A DNA stretch of 64,000 nucleotides. Source: Metridium senile (lineage: Eukaryota; Cnidaria; Anthozoa; Actiniaria; Metridiidae). Each line of letters starts with the position of its first letter. Position 1 is the stretch's first letter. Positions 1 through 12,447 of the stretch are shown one piece after another. A program made the position numbers and the translations under genes. Location: NCBI GenBank assembly GCA_949775045.1, contig OX459095.1:28159564-28223563 (forward strand), given 5' to 3'. A model generated the notes under the pieces. It was not told the DNA's origin and did not search any database. It was given only the letters and a program-made list of their open reading frames with translations.

Positions 1-603
1 GTTTTTAATTTGCATCTAATGAATTCAATAATTTTTCCTCATTGTACTATGCCCTACTTAGCTTTCTTTTATTTGGCTATCGCATCTTTATCCACACCCA
101 CCATCTTGAGGAAGGAGTTGAGAGGAATTTTGAGTGGAAAATCCAGGTGAGGGAAAGTTCGAAGATGTTTTCTGGGACATGGAAATTCATTATGGACATT
201 CGAGGGAGGGGGACAATTTAGAAGCTTTGAAATCCAATGAGAGGGGACCATTTAGAAGCTTGGACATTCGAGGGATGGGAGGCAATTAACAGTTTTGCCA
301 CTTTGGAGAAGTCAAAGCTCGATTAGTGTTAATTCTGTCGAGGTTATAAGGGTTTAATAGTGAGCAAAAAGCTCGTTGTCAATTTAAATTCAATGGTTAA
401 TGAACGCATATTTAAATTTTAAAAGGCCACTTAGCTTTGTTTAACAGTTAAACTCATAGAAGGCGTACGTTGGGCTAGTGCAAATCGAAATTTGATCATG
501 ATCAACCTAAATCAATATTATAGATCTAATCCATTTAAATGCATTGGTCAATGAAAACGTTTCTATAATGTTTAAGATTATTAACTGATAAGCATTCACT
601 TAC
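1..603. other. Probable intron of the left-edge gene; no exon recognised
   Basis: This sequence lies downstream (minus strand) of the signal-peptide exon. It holds one duplicated segment, a roughly 25-bp run containing 'TTAGAAGCTT..GACATTCGAGGGA' near 160-190 and again near 250-280. The minus-strand open frame at 69-251 has no recognisable domain and no clear acceptor. Nothing else is supportable. Confidence 0.3.
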
Positions 604-664
604 CTTCTACTTGAGTAGCGAATCCCGAAATATAAGACAAAAGTAAAACCAAAATAATGGCCAT
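604..664 (-). CDS. First coding exon of a partial secreted or membrane protein
   Basis: Read on the minus strand, an ATG at 664 opens 20 codons (MAIILVLLLSYISGFATQVE) and then meets a perfect splice donor (GTAAGT) at 603-598, leaving phase 1. The peptide is a typical signal sequence: a short N-terminus, a leucine/isoleucine-rich core and a small-residue cleavage region around GFA. The rest of the gene must lie to the left, inside or beyond positions 1-603, where I could not find a convincing second exon. Phase-1 intron after a signal-peptide exon is also the pattern of all three plus-strand secreted or membrane genes here. Product unknown. The call rests on signal-peptide character plus the consensus donor. 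Confidence 0.5.
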
Positions 665-1203
665 TCTAGCCTAACAACGAGCCTACGATTTATGACTGTC
701 GACTTTGTGTTAGAGAGAAAGCTCTGATCTGCTGTTTGAGGATGCTTATTAGTGAGCTGAGTAAGCTCAAGTGTTTATGATAAAACAATTAGAGTAAACT
801 AAAAATGGTCACTTTATAATTTATATGGCTGACTTGTATTTCGGTTTTCAAGAGTCGGCAGCTACTACCTGTCTAATGACGCAAGGGGGGGGGGGGGGGG
901 GATGGTACACACACATATATTTGCTACACTGGTATGTATGGTTGGATAGGTTAAAGTTTGATTTGTCTTGAGCAGGAAATGCATAGTTTTTATTTATTGC
1001 AAGTATCTTAAATATGGTCAGGTAATTCAGGGATTATCATTTTTTGGACCCTATACAAAATATGGTCGTGTAAGGGACGGATGAGACTAGGAAGTTAAAA
1101 TTCTCCTAAATATATCGAACAAACATCGATTCTCAAACAAATAACAAATGGTAAAACAAACATCGAGCAAACAACTTGGAATTGGTCCCCCATACCCATC
1201 CAT
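665..1203. other. Intergenic stretch with a G homopolymer
   Basis: This is probably the promoter side of the left-edge gene. It has a long run of G near 885-901 followed by a short CA repeat. No coding sequence is visible. Confidence 0.4.
813..825 (-). promoter_or_regulatory. Possible TATA boxes of the left-edge gene
   Basis: On the minus strand two TATAAA hexamers (813-818 and 820-825) lie about 150 bp upstream of the ATG at 664. That distance would leave room for a short 5' UTR. This is motif and position only; AT-rich DNA gives such matches by chance. Confidence 0.25.
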
Positions 1204-1206
1204 TAT

Positions 1207-1573
1207 ATGAGAGCCGTGATGGGCAAGTGGTCAGTGGATCGGATTCTGGGCCTACTGGTCTGGGTTCGATTCCCGGCCCGGGCGATTGCGTTGTATCCTT
1301 GGGCAAGACACTTCACTCTCTCAGTGCCTCGGATAAGGACGTAAAGCCGGAGGTCCCTTCTGCTTTCACACTAATCCTACATAAGGTGGACGTTAAAGAT
1401 CCTGTTGTGCTATGTCTCCCGGTACAACAGTCAGGCCTCGGAGGCATTCACTAACAACACTCATGATTGTAAACTACTGGTTTTCAGCAGTCCGATAAGT
1501 CCTCCATATACACATTAGTAGATTGTAAAGCGCTATGAGCTATTCGAGAGATAGCGCTAAATAATTATTATTA
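1207..1573 (+). mobile_element. tRNA-derived SINE (family 1), full-length looking
   Basis: The head contains RNA polymerase III control boxes: an A-box-like GGGCAAGTGGTC near 1219 and a B box GGTTCGATTCC at 1263-1273. The body includes 'CCTTGGGCAAGACACTTCACTCTCTCAGTGCCTCG', and the tail ends in a GTAAAGCGCTATGAGC-type segment followed by ATT repeats. The same head and body recur at 19815-20095, which shows it is a dispersed family. The open frame across it (1176-1454) is not a gene. Confidence 0.8.
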
Positions 1574-1575
1574 AA

Positions 1576-2619
1576 ATATCAAATTGCTGGCTTTTACCTA
1601 CTTCACGTGTACGTCAAGATCAAATTCAAAAGCGTCATTTGTTATTATAATAAATTTAAAGTTTTATAATCTTGTAAAGCTTTCAAAACTACGTATGCTG
1701 GTCAAGTGTCAAGTGTCAAGGTTGTAGATCATTTTGTTGTGGCGTTATGGACGAGCAAACATGACGCGTTTAATTTTTTTTGGTAAAAATATATGGAGCG
1801 GTCATCTTTGAATGAAAATAAATCAAAAAATTTTTTAAATTGTATATTTTTACTTTTATATGGAAACATTTTTGCAATTAGGTGTAAATGGAAGCAGGCA
1901 ATTATTTGTATGAGAAGAATAAGAAATTTGCACTAACGGCAGGTAACGTAACCCTATATCACTAAATATATATTTCATGTGACAGCACATAAGTTCACTG
2001 TAAATGTTCGATACTAAAATTTATTGTGAACATATATTTTATAATTTTTGTTCCATGTTCATTGTTACTTATTATACAATTTAAAATTGAAATTTTAACC
2101 GCTGAAAATATATTTAAAAAAAATCACGTGTCACTTGTAGTGTTAATCTCCACTTTACTTGGACAACGTTAATAACATTCACTGTATAAATATATAAAGA
2201 GTAAATTAATACAAGAAATGGAAATTTCACCTGCGAAATGTGAATGATTGAGTTTCATAATTTGATAAATTTTGTATTAAACACAAATCTCCCATAACAC
2301 GTCTCATTGTTTTCTAGAAAAATCTAGAAGCTTTTTCAATGTGTTTTCATCATTTAAAAACAATCTTAAACAATCTAGTATGCAGTTCACCTGTCAACCG
2401 TGATTGTTTGTGCTGTTGTCAAGGAGACTGAGTTATATACCTACATCCCTTGCAGCGCTTGCAGCAGACAAACTCGTACAGCATACCGTAACGGTATAGC
2501 TTCAATTAACATAGATATTTTATTAAGCTCTGAACTTAAATTGTGTAATTTTACGAAGGAATATTCTGAAAGAGTGGAAAAAGAAAACACGTCGAAATAT
2601 AGTCGCGAAAATTGTAGAC
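1576..2619. other. Intergenic, presumed promoter region of the LamG-domain gene
   Basis: AT-rich DNA with no recognisable coding sequence. It includes a small direct repeat (TCAAGTGTCAAGTGTCAAGG, 1703-1722). The open frame at 2400-2696 is accidental: the real coding start of the neighbour lies in another frame at 2620. Confidence 0.4.
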
Positions 2620-5600
2620 ATGAAGAAGCTATGTCTAGCCATTCTGTCGATCTTCTTCACTTTGAAGTTGACAATCTCAGCACCAAGCTCAGGTAGGCCG
2701 ATTTAAAATGAAAGCTTACACATATAAATCCTTTCATTTTCTAAAATTTACATATTATAAAGTTCTCCTTTTGCTAAATTGATAATTTTAACGTTTAAAA
2801 GTTTTGAAGTAAAAGTTTTAAATGATATGATTAATTCAGTTATTTTTATTTTTTCCGCCGATAGAACTTGACAACTAAATTATCGTCTATTTTTTTCTAC
2901 CGTCAAAACTTGAAATCCCCCAAACATTGTTAGCAGTTTAACATCTTAATCTTTCGTTTTATTTAAAAAAAAAAAAGGTTTTGTGAGTGTTGTGACAAAT
3001 TGAAATCGTTGTGAAACATTGAAAAACGCTTACATTTACGAGCTTACATTTACAAAAAACAGAACTTCTTTCGCATGGTTTTCGAATAGCAAATACAAGC
3101 TGCAAGAGAAATATTACATAAAAAGGATGAAAAAACCCGTAAAACAAAAACCTTAAACAAACATACAAGTATTTTAGGTAATTATTTTGAACTCTTTCTT
3201 GAAGTATGCTCTATATAATTTTAATTTTAATTTTAAAAATTGGATATTCTTCATTAAAATAAATAATGTCTAATTTTTTTTCATTCGAAATGTAGCTAAC
3301 ATTATTTTGTGTTTACTATCGACTTCATTATAGTTTATCTTCCAGTCTCATGTTGCTAAGCGAGCTGTTCAGTCTAGTATCTTCTATGCATTCATTGTGG
3401 TGTGTTTTCTAAAATACGGCTACGCAGGGTGCCTTTTCGTTTGTCAAAATATTGAATATGTAATTAGCTACACTTTGTGAATAATAAAATTAATAATTTA
3501 TTATTCTCATTATACAAGTTGTCTTTATATAAGTCAAGGGAGAAACAGAAAGTTCCATCTCTATCAATGTTTAAAAATTTACTAAAACAAAACGAATACA
3601 TAGAATGTAAAATAGCCAAAGCTAAGGAGAAAACACTCCAACATATCAAAATTAAAATAATATTGTTGTTTGGCACAATACAATTTCCGTTTTTCTTTTT
3701 TCTTTATCCCTACTATTTATTTATTTATTTATTTAATTTTATCAAATATATTAAAAATTACCCTGTATGAAAATAGTAATAAGAAATAACAGTACTAAAT
3801 GGATATATTTATAATACATTATTGTAAACAATAGAAAAAACAACTAGGATACAGTACCTAGTACTGTAATATTTACCTTGTAAATAATAGAAACAATCTA
3901 GGATACTGGACTTAGTAATGTATTCATTAATTGTAAATTTAAAAAAAATTTAAAAAATATATATAAAAAAAGAAAAATTAGCTACACTTTGTATTCACCA
4001 GTTCGGAACAAACGTTTTGAAAATTTACACAAACTGAAAAAAAGTATTTTTCAAGAATATTCTAGGTTAATTTTTTCACAAGAAATGGATTTATAAAAAC
4101 CTTAATAATTTTCAAACATATTAAAAACATTACCCTGTAAGAAAATATTAATAAGAAATAATACATTTATAATGATAATTGTTATTTTAAAACAGAACCT
4201 GTTATAGTTGTAAAAAAACCATATATATAACAATTACAACCACAGTCATTCCAAACCAAATGAAAATCGTTGCTAAAATTATAATTCTTTGATGGTGTAA
4301 AATATTATGCCTTTCATCTTGCATTTATTTGTTCCCTAGATATAGTCTATTACTTTCCTCTCAATTCCACCACTGTCAAGGGAGTAATCAAAGATGGATA
4401 CTGTACAGATCTAGCAAGTAGTACAATCCAAGGAGCTACAGTCGCTACAACCACACAAGGCCCTAATGCTACCCATGGGGATCAAGCTCTTAAATTTGCC
4501 TCAGATAACTGGGTCAATTTGGGCGACTATAAAGGCACATGTATTAGTAATCCAGGGCTATGTACAAACGGAATGACAATGTCATTCTGGCTTCGTATGA
4601 ATACGGGTGATTCTGGCAACAGACATATCATTATGACTGGTAAACTGGATACCTCACGTGGACTGCAAGTATTTCATAGGTAAGAGAGCTTGATCTATTA
4701 TGCATGCTGTATCCAAACTCTTAGCTATTTTATGTATTGTAAGTAATTGAGTTAGTTTTATATGTTTTCTCGTGTGTCACATTTATTGTGGCACTCTTTA
4801 ATTGTAAATTGTGTGTGTGTGTGTGTGTCTTCTTGTGTGTCACATTTATTGTGGCACTCTTTAATTGTAAATTAATAATTATAAATCCCTCGAAATATCA
4901 AACAAGGTCTCGATCTTATAACAAGGTCTCGATCTTATAATATATCGTGCGACGCCATATACATCAAAACTGAATATCAAGTGTATGTGTAACACTTGAA
5001 GGTGGGAAAAGTATTGACCGAACTTACTTACTAAGGAATGCACCCCCTCCCCCCCCCCCCCTCCCATCAAATGGTATATATACATATATATCAAATGGTC
5101 CGTCCCTAAGCAATTCACTCTCCATATTTTATCCTATTTTGTCTTCAATTGTGTAAATTATCAGATCTCACTGATACATCTCAATGTCTCACTTTTTAAT
5201 GATCGAGCAAAACTCTTTTTTACTATAACATCTGCTTCTTTAACCCTAATTTCTTTTTATTCTAACAGTAACGACCATACGAACGTTGTGTTATGTGATG
5301 GTACAAAGCGTTACCCAGTGGAAATCCAATTCCCAAGTCAATGGACCCACGTCACCGCCATTTATAACCCATCTGGGTCTACTGCAGCAGATAAATTCTT
5401 CGTCTATCTCAACGGTACGATGAAGGAAACTGCTCTTTATGCAGCCAAGTGCGATCTTAGTGATGTAGACACACATCTCTTACTCGGTCATGAAAACACA
5501 TCAGGGTCGGTCAGCAGTCGTCCGTTTGAAATTACCCAGCTTGCCTTTTACTACAAGATTCTTAGTCAAGCGACAGTGCAGCAGATCTATAGTGATGTCA

Positions 5601-8600
5601 CTTCCGGTAAGTTTGCTTCATTACGTGCGCGCATGCCAGGTGATCTAGCTTCGAAGCGCACATAGTTGTCAAAACGAACAGTTCCAAAATCGCGCCTCGC
5701 GATAGAGACAGCAACGATTTTGGCTACGTTTAGGCATTTGCGTTTAGTTTTTATTCCTTTTCATTGCTGATAGAGTAGCAGAGAGTTTTTTCACGAGAAA
5801 CAACTTTCTCGAACGACGCCATTTTGTATCTGCTGGCGGTGCGACAAAAATGTTTCTGATTGGCTTATACTAGCCTGAAGTGCATGCGCGAAATCACCTG
5901 GTGCTGTGTGCAGTTATATTACAAGCTACACGTGCACAAAGGGATTGACAGAACACGAGAGAAGAGAAACACGATGCGAGGCTGAGTTCCATTATACACT
6001 ATTATGTTTTGTCCAGAAAATAAAGATTTAGTTGTTCATGTTTATAGCCACGTAAAGATATTGGTTGGCATGGGTGGAGTAATGTTTAATCGATCGACCA
6101 TCACCACCATTGTCCAGGTTCGAGTTTGTTTGAACTATCGCTTCCCCCATGCTAAGAGGGTTTTTTACCGGGTTAGAGTGCTTACACTATGCCCATGAAA
6201 TAGAATCTAAATAGTTCCTACCTAATAGTTTTTATTTAGTGACTATTAGTTACTATCACTCAACTGGAACAGCTTTAGTAACAATACACAAGGGAAATCA
6301 AATACTCAAAACCATAGAAAGTTAATACTTTATTCATTGTGTATTGTTACTAAAGCTGTTCCAGTTGAGTGATAGTCACTAACAGTCACTAAATAAAAAC
6401 TATTAGTTAGTAACTATTTAGATTTTATTTCATGGACATAGTGTAAGCACTCTATCGTATTTGAAAATGCGATAATTAATATTTCAGCTTAATAAGTGAA
6501 TAAATTATGATTACTAATTATTATCCGATTTTCCATAACTCACTGAAAATTAAAGTGCTAGTGGGACGAGTATGACACAATTTCTACAAATTATACCTAT
6601 TAAAGCTTCAGCTGCAAATGATGTAAATGTCCAAATATATTTCCATACCCAGCGATACAGGGAAGTTGCCTTTTTAGTTTCTGAAAATCTCGAATACTGA
6701 TAATGGATTTTTCATTTTTTTTTACAGGAATAGCATTGAACTGCCCAGGTATGTAAACTATATAGATAGGTAAATAATACATTTCAAATTAATTTTTATA
6801 ATAAAAAACTTCACATTTTTCACATTGTCATATATACATACACTTAATTGCAAGAATGGTGCCATTAAGTGTATATATGACAATGTGAAAAATGTCCTGA
6901 TTTGTGTAATTTCGTTTGAAATTAATGAATTAAGTAAAAGACAAAAGAAGATCACTCAAGCTGACCTCTTTCTTTTGTTGTTCCTTTCTTTAAAACTAAA
7001 TTACAATATCTTTTTTCATGTGACAACATGTTTATAATTAGTTATAAATCTCGATAGAGATTTTTGACTATTCTATAAATATTAAATAATTAGATATCTT
7101 GAAATATCACTGACAGGATATGCCTGTATGGTGTATTTATTTCGAACAGAAACTCGTACGTAAGAATTATACCACAGCGAATCTTATTTTGAGCACCAGC
7201 ATTGATCTATAATTGTATTTAATGTGTTTGATTTACAGCAAGGACTACGCCAGCCACTACAACAACTAGTTCTGGAGGGGGAGGTAGTGGTGGAAGCGGT
7301 GGAAGCGGTGGAAGTGGTGGAAGTGGAGGCTCTGGATCAGGTAAAATACATGCCATTGTCAATGGAAGGGACCGGTAACGGGGAGGTCTGGTGGAAATAA
7401 AGGGGAGGCTGTATTATGATCCACAACAACTTCTAAGTAAATCTTTTGTAACCGAGCCTGCACGGCAAACCACAAAACTTGTTAGCATTGAGCCCATCGA
7501 GTCCTTCGAAGGAACTACTTATACCTATTCTAGCAGTTATATTTTTCATTGGCATTACTTATATACACCTATTTCAATTAACGTTGTCCATCTGGAATGG
7601 TTGATCTGAGACCGATAGGAATTGTGGGAGCTCGTTAAACTGCAAATGCACTATTATAATCACACTTGAATATTAATGTTTACTTCTGAAATACTGTTAT
7701 CTGTAATTCAGCACCATTCAAGTGTGATTAAAACAATGTATTTGAAATTTAATGAACTCACACAATTCCTATCGGTCTCAGATCAACCATTCCAGATGGA
7801 CAACGTTAATTGAATTGAAATAGGTGTGTTTTAACATTATTCTGAAGTTCTTTTTGTATTTTCCAAGTAATAAAATTTGTTATCTCAGATGATCTCCACT
7901 CAACCAAGATTATTCTGATATTTATGATAGCTTTTATTTAGTGTAAAATATAATTTAGTTTAACAACATTTGATGATTTTGTCTGTCAGGTTCCAATCAG
8001 TCTGGCAATGATGGAAGTGATGGGTCTAGCAGATCTCCAGTTGTTCTTATATTACTGTCTGTCGCTCTATTCCTTCTTCTCATCATCGTTGTTGCTCTGA
8101 TCATCGCATGTTGCATCATCTATCCTAGGTAAGTAAATTAAATAATGCCAGCTAAATCGATATGCATGTATATATTATTAACTAACTGACTGACCGACTG
8201 ATTGACTGATTGATAAATTGATTGATCAATATATTGATTGATTTACTAATTAACTGATCAATTAATTGATTGTTTGATTGAAGTTGGACGTTGGTGCATG
8301 ATTGATTGATTGATTGGTTGGTTATTTGTTTGTTTGATTGATTAGTTTATTGCCGACTAATTGTTGTTTTGATTGATAAATTGATTGATTGACTGATTGA
8401 TAAACTGATTGATTGACTGATTGATAAACTGATTGATTGACTGATTGATAAACTGATTGATTGATTGACTGATTGATTGACTGATTGATAAACTGATTGA
8501 TTGACTGATTGATAAACTGATTGATTGACTGATTGATAAACTGATTGATTGACTGATTGATAAACTGATTGATTGACTGATTGATTGATTGATTGATAAA

Positions 8601-8946
8601 CTGATTGATTGATTGATTGATAAACTGATTGATTGACTGATTGATTGATTGAAGTGGGTGGTTGGGTGACGTTGTTGGTTGATTGATTGATTGTTGTTTT
8701 GATTGAACGATTGATTGATTGACTGACTGACTGACTGACGTCTGGCGGTCAAATTTGTAAATAAATGAGTGAATGAACAAAAGAATGAATAATTGAGTGA
8801 GCGAATAAATGAATAACTCATTAACTGTGTAATTAATGAATTAACGAATGCAAATATTAAATGCAGAATGTGGGTGATGTTATGGATTAACTGATTAATT
8901 TTTCATTGTTTTCAGTTCCAAGTCTAAAGGATACAAATGCATATAA
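2620..8946 (+). CDS. Single-pass membrane protein with extracellular LamG/concanavalin A-like domain
   Basis: Coding exons: 2620-2692, 4340-4679, 5269-5606, 6728-6748, 7239-7340, 7990-8128, 8916-8946; 347 aa; intron phases 1,2,1,1,1,2. Every junction fits GT-AG and keeps the frame, ending in TAA. Residues 1-20 are a signal peptide. Residues about 25-250 form a LamG-like jelly-roll: an N-terminal 'DIVYYFPL', a central 'MTMSFWLRM', then 'WTHVTAIYNPSG', 'FFVYLNGT', 'LLLGHEN' and 'ITQLAFYYKILSQATVQQIYSDV' segments, the order seen in pentraxin/LamG folds. Residues about 258-291 are a Thr stretch followed by a Gly-Ser-rich linker. Residues about 309-335 are a single transmembrane helix, leaving a tail of about a dozen residues. 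Such proteins usually bind glycans or proteins at the cell surface, but the ligand cannot be read from sequence. Introns are loaded with MITEs and a tetranucleotide repeat. Start chosen because it gives the signal peptide; domain call firm, function unknown. Confidence 0.85.
4767..4873 (+). repeat. Duplicated 44-bp segment flanking a GT microsatellite
   Basis: Two near-identical copies (4767-4810 and 4830-4873) of a segment ending 'GGCACTCTTTAATTGTAAATT' flank a (GT)n tract at 4810-4828, in intron 2 of the LamG-domain gene. Confidence 0.8.
6176..6452. mobile_element. MITE, long inverted repeats, TA target duplication
   Basis: The ends GAGTGCTTACACTATG and its reverse complement bound a foldback whose arms continue through the AACTATTTAGA, TTTTTATTTAGTGACT and CAACTGGAACAGCTTTAGTAAC segments. 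The flanks are TA (6174-6175) and TA (6453-6454), as expected for Tc1/mariner-driven elements. It lies in intron 3 of the LamG-domain gene. No transposase. Confidence 0.8.
6810..6897. repeat. Hairpin-forming inverted repeat
   Basis: Arms of about 35 bp (CACATTTTTCACATTGTCATA... and its complement) face each other across a loop of about 20 bp. It starts about 60 bp after the 21-bp exon at 6728-6748. Probably a small MITE. Confidence 0.65.
7566..7826. mobile_element. MITE of the CACCTATTTC family
   Basis: Terminal inverted repeats of about 65 bp start CACCTATTTCAATTAACG and include the GGAATGGTTGATCTGAGACCG segment; a further internal repeat is built on CACTTGAATGGTGC. The left flank is TA, the right flank TG, so the target duplication is imperfect. 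Family members with exact TA duplications lie at 25001, 42002 and 60512. In intron 5 of the LamG-domain gene. Confidence 0.75.
8195..8745 (+). repeat. ATTG/ATTGACTG tetranucleotide-derived minisatellite
   Basis: About 550 bp of TTGA/CTGA units organised into a higher-order repeat of about 24-28 bp ending in GATAAACTG. It fills intron 6 of the LamG-domain gene. The two long antisense open frames across it (NQSINQFI repeats) are products of the repeat and not genes. Confidence 0.95.
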
Positions 8947-9182
8947 GACAAACATAGTCATCGATTTTCTACGCGATTTGGTGCATGTTATAATTACGTT
9001 TGATACGAATGAGTGGATACACGTTACGCGAGCTCTTAGATATCAATAGAAGTAGCCAAACTCTTATAGGGCTGCATGTGTAGAGAGGTTATCTTCTTTT
9101 ATCTTCTCGGGCATTCTCCTCTTATTGAAACCGAGCTGAGTATTTCACATCAAAGAGAGTAAAAAAAAAAAAAAAATAGTAC

Positions 9183-9505
9183 CATAAAAAAAAACACTTT
9201 TCAGTTTAACGTCTCAATCTTTCTAGCTGGACACATGTGCCCTACTTATTGGAGAGATTCAGACACACACTCACTACCTCTACGGTAAATATTTTTCACA
9301 CAACTCGGCTCACATGTACATTTTTTTTCGGAAACCGGATAACCCGGAGAAAAAAACGGATAACCCGGAGAAAAACATAGGCATAGGAGAGAAGAGCACC
9401 TCAAACAAACTCAACTCACATATAATCCATGCCCGAGCCAGGACACGAACCTGGACAACAGAGAGGCAAGCGCTCTCACCGCTATAGGCCACCTATGCCA
9501 CCATG
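9183..9505 (-). mobile_element. tRNA-derived SINE (family 2), minus orientation
   Basis: On the minus strand the head carries a B box (GGTTCGTGTCC) in the 'GTCCAGGTTCGTGTCCTGGCTCGGGC' context near 9430-9457. The body is rich in CTCCGGGTTATCC, and the tail contains ACACACTCACTACCTCTACGG (forward reading). Other copies of the same family are at 15198-15562 (-) and 20824-21065 (+). Confidence 0.75.
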
Positions 9506-9924
9506 TTGTCTTATTGTCGTGTGAAGCCTTTAGTGATAGGCGGTCTGAGTAACTGTTGTAGGAAAGGTTTTGAAAAAAAAAAATATATATATATATAATT
9601 AATTAATTAATTAATATTTAATTTAATTTCTCTTTGTGCAAACAGCACACTACCGAGCAACACACGCACACAAAATATTTAACAATTATTTCAATTGAAA
9701 CATCAAATTGATAATATAAAACTATTTCATAGAACTTGTCAGAGTCAACGGGGAGTGCACGACCAGAAGGAGTTGTGGTTAGGCATACAGCATACCTCAG
9801 TTTTATGTGGATTGGCTAAGCACAGTTTCATAAACCAAAAGCTATTAATAAAGTGCTAAATATTTGGGAACCCGTTACTTCTCTGTTGGTTTTATCCCTG
9901 CCTAACGTAGTGTGTCGAATCTTG

Positions 9925-9955
<31 letters not shown>

Positions 9956-10837
9956 ATAGATAAATAGATAAATATAGAGCTAGCATTGTGCGCAGTAAAT
10001 TCGTTTTCTGCAATAAAAGAGGCTAGTAAATAATCATCAACAGCTCCTTTTGCTTTTCTTACCTTTTTAGCTACTATATATATTTGGCGAACCGTGATAT
10101 TCAAATTTCCCGCTAGAGAATGATCTATTGTTTAGGGTCTTTTGTTTCAACCAATAAAGTTTTAATTAATTTTGACTATATATGGAGTGTCTTTTGCTCT
10201 CGAAGTTTCTACCAAAAACTTTGATACGTATTTCGGATGAATATTGTTTGGTTTATCAGTAGATTACAAAACTGACAGTCTCTACTTTTACGCCAAATAT
10301 CCGAGGAAACAAGATTGAACCTAGAGAAAGACCGACATTGAGTATGACGAAACAGGAGCTTTCCCCCAAAACGTCCATCAATCAAATTTATACAAGTTTT
10401 CGTTGGAAAGTTTGCGTATTTTAAGACTGTTTTATAGTTTTGCTTTGAATTTCTCTAAGAACTATCAATGATTTGCGAAACCAGATCAAGTACTTGGTGT
10501 GTTTCCTCCCTATCCAAACAATTCGAAGCTGGTTAAAAAAGACTCGGCTGCGCCTTTTTTTCAACTAACTTCTCCGTGTTTGGATATCAGAGGAAACACT
10601 CTTTCTCCTGCTTGAATTATTATTACATAATAATTGGTGTGTCTCACATTGGTATTCGGGATACCTGTGTTATACCAACTCAAATATATACAGGAATTCC
10701 AATAAATGCGATATAAACTCACAAATTGTTGTTGTCTTTATTTTTTTGTCTTTATTAATTGAGAAATATATCACATACAATATACTGAACAATATACTGG
10801 ACATACTGGATCAACAATTGACAACCTTCTATAACCT
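9506..10837. other. Intergenic, low-complexity patches only
   Basis: Contains a TAAT/ATTA run near 9585-9612 and an AAAT repeat near 9925-9970. The rest, 10080-10800, is unique-looking AT-rich DNA. I see no exon or RNA gene. Part may be 3' flank of the LamG-domain gene. Confidence 0.4.
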
Positions 10838-12045
10838 TTTTGAACTAGGGGTATGTCTATAATACCTTTGATTTCTTAGGATGGCCTATTGTCAAGGACA
10901 ACCTTTTTGAAATAGGTGTATGTCTATAATTCCTTTGATTTCTTAGGATGTTCTATTGTCAAGGACAACCTTTTTGAAATAGGTGTATGTCTATAATTCA
11001 TTTTTTAGGATGTTCTATTGTCAAGGACAACCTTTTTGAAATATGTGTATGTCTATAATTCATTTGATTTCTTAGGATGTTCTATTGTCAAGGACAACCT
11101 TTTTGAAATAGGGGTATGTCACTCTATAATTCATTTGATTTCTTAGGATGTCTTATTGTCAAGGACAACCTTTTTGAAATAGGTGTATGTCTATAATTCA
11201 TTTGATTTCTTAGGATGTTCTATTGTCAAGGACAACCTTTTTGAAATAGGTGTATGTCTATAATTCATTTGATTTCTTAGGATGTTCTATTGTCAAGGAC
11301 AACCTTTTTGAAATAAGTGTATGTCTATAATTCATTTTTTAGGATGTTCTATTGTCAAGGACAACCTTTTTGAAATAAGTGTATGTCTATAATTCATTTT
11401 TTAGGATGTTCTATTGTCAAGGACAACCTTTTTGAAATAGGTGTATGTCTATAATTCATTTGATTTCTTAGGATGTTCTATTGTCAAGGACAACCTTTTT
11501 GAAATAGGGGTATGTCTATAATTCATTTGATTTCTTAGGATGTCTTATTGTCAAGGACAACCTTTTTGAAATAGGTGTATGTCTATAATTCATTTGATTT
11601 CTTAGGATGTTCTATTGTCAAGGACAACCTTTTTGAAATAGGTGTATGTCTATAATTCATTTGATTTCTTAGGATGTTCTATTGTCAAGGACAACCTTTT
11701 TGAAATAGGTGTATGTCTATAATTCATTTGATTTCTTAGGATGTTCTATTGTCAAGGACAACCTTTTTGAAATAGGTGTATGTCTATAATTCATTTGATT
11801 TCTTAGGATGTTCTATTGTCAAGGACAACTTTTTTGAAATAAGTGTATGTCTATAATTCATTTTTTAGGATGTGCTATTGTCAAGGACAACCTTTTTGAA
11901 ATAGGTGTATGTCTATAATTCCTTTGATTTCTTAGGATGTTCTATTGTCAAGGACAAAATTTTTGAAATAAGTGTATGTCTATAATTCCTTTGATTTCTT
12001 AGGATGTCCTATTGTCAAGGAAGGCCAGCCTTTTTGAAATAGGTA
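10838..12045 (+). repeat. 57-67-bp minisatellite, 18 copies
   Basis: I count 18 occurrences of the core TATTGTCAAGGA, each in a unit that also contains ACCTTTTTGAAATAGGTGTATGTCTATAATTC and usually ATTTGATTTCTTAGGATG. Some units lack the TGATTTC stretch, giving two length classes. Copies differ at few positions, so the array is fairly young. The unit contains a segment closely like the terminus of the CACCTATTTC MITE family. Confidence 0.95.
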
Positions 12046-12447
12046 TGTACTTATGAAAAAAAAAAAAAAAATTATGAGACTGCATGGGCAACTCTAGCTT
12101 TGGAGTGTGGACTGTAGTTTCGGCTGCAAAAGCTATTTTTTGTGATATGTATAATATTCATTTATTTGTTGCTGCGGATTGGTTTTAATGGTTCATTTCG
12201 AAAAAGTCAACATTTGTCACCTTGGTAATCGATCTTATTTACAAAACACCAGGATGTATTCTAAACTACATTATCTAGAAACTCATTTAACACACAAAAA
12301 GCCAAATAAATTCATCATTTACTAGTTAATGGATGAGAAGATGACATCTGGATCATGATATCCATATCAAATGCTTTCAAACAGCCAAGAGACTTAGTTT
12401 AAGTTCTTAGGTTTTGATCTTCCACTTTGGGACGTTCAGCGGCCAAG
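12046..12447 (+). other. Upstream flank of the first astacin gene
   Basis: After a poly-A run (12056-12070) this 400-bp stretch is non-repetitive and ends at the ATG at 12448. No clear TATA box; a possible 5' UTR acceptor (TTCAG) lies at 12435-12439. Confidence 0.35.

Noticed and set aside
8322..8821. Two overlapping minus-strand frames of about 150 aa with NQSINQFI repeats
   Set aside because: They are translations of an ATTG-based intronic minisatellite lying inside the LamG-domain gene.
10838..12045. Regular repeats with fixed cores, superficially like a CRISPR array
   Set aside because: Spacers are themselves repeated, units are head-to-tail minisatellite copies, and the window is a eukaryotic genome.
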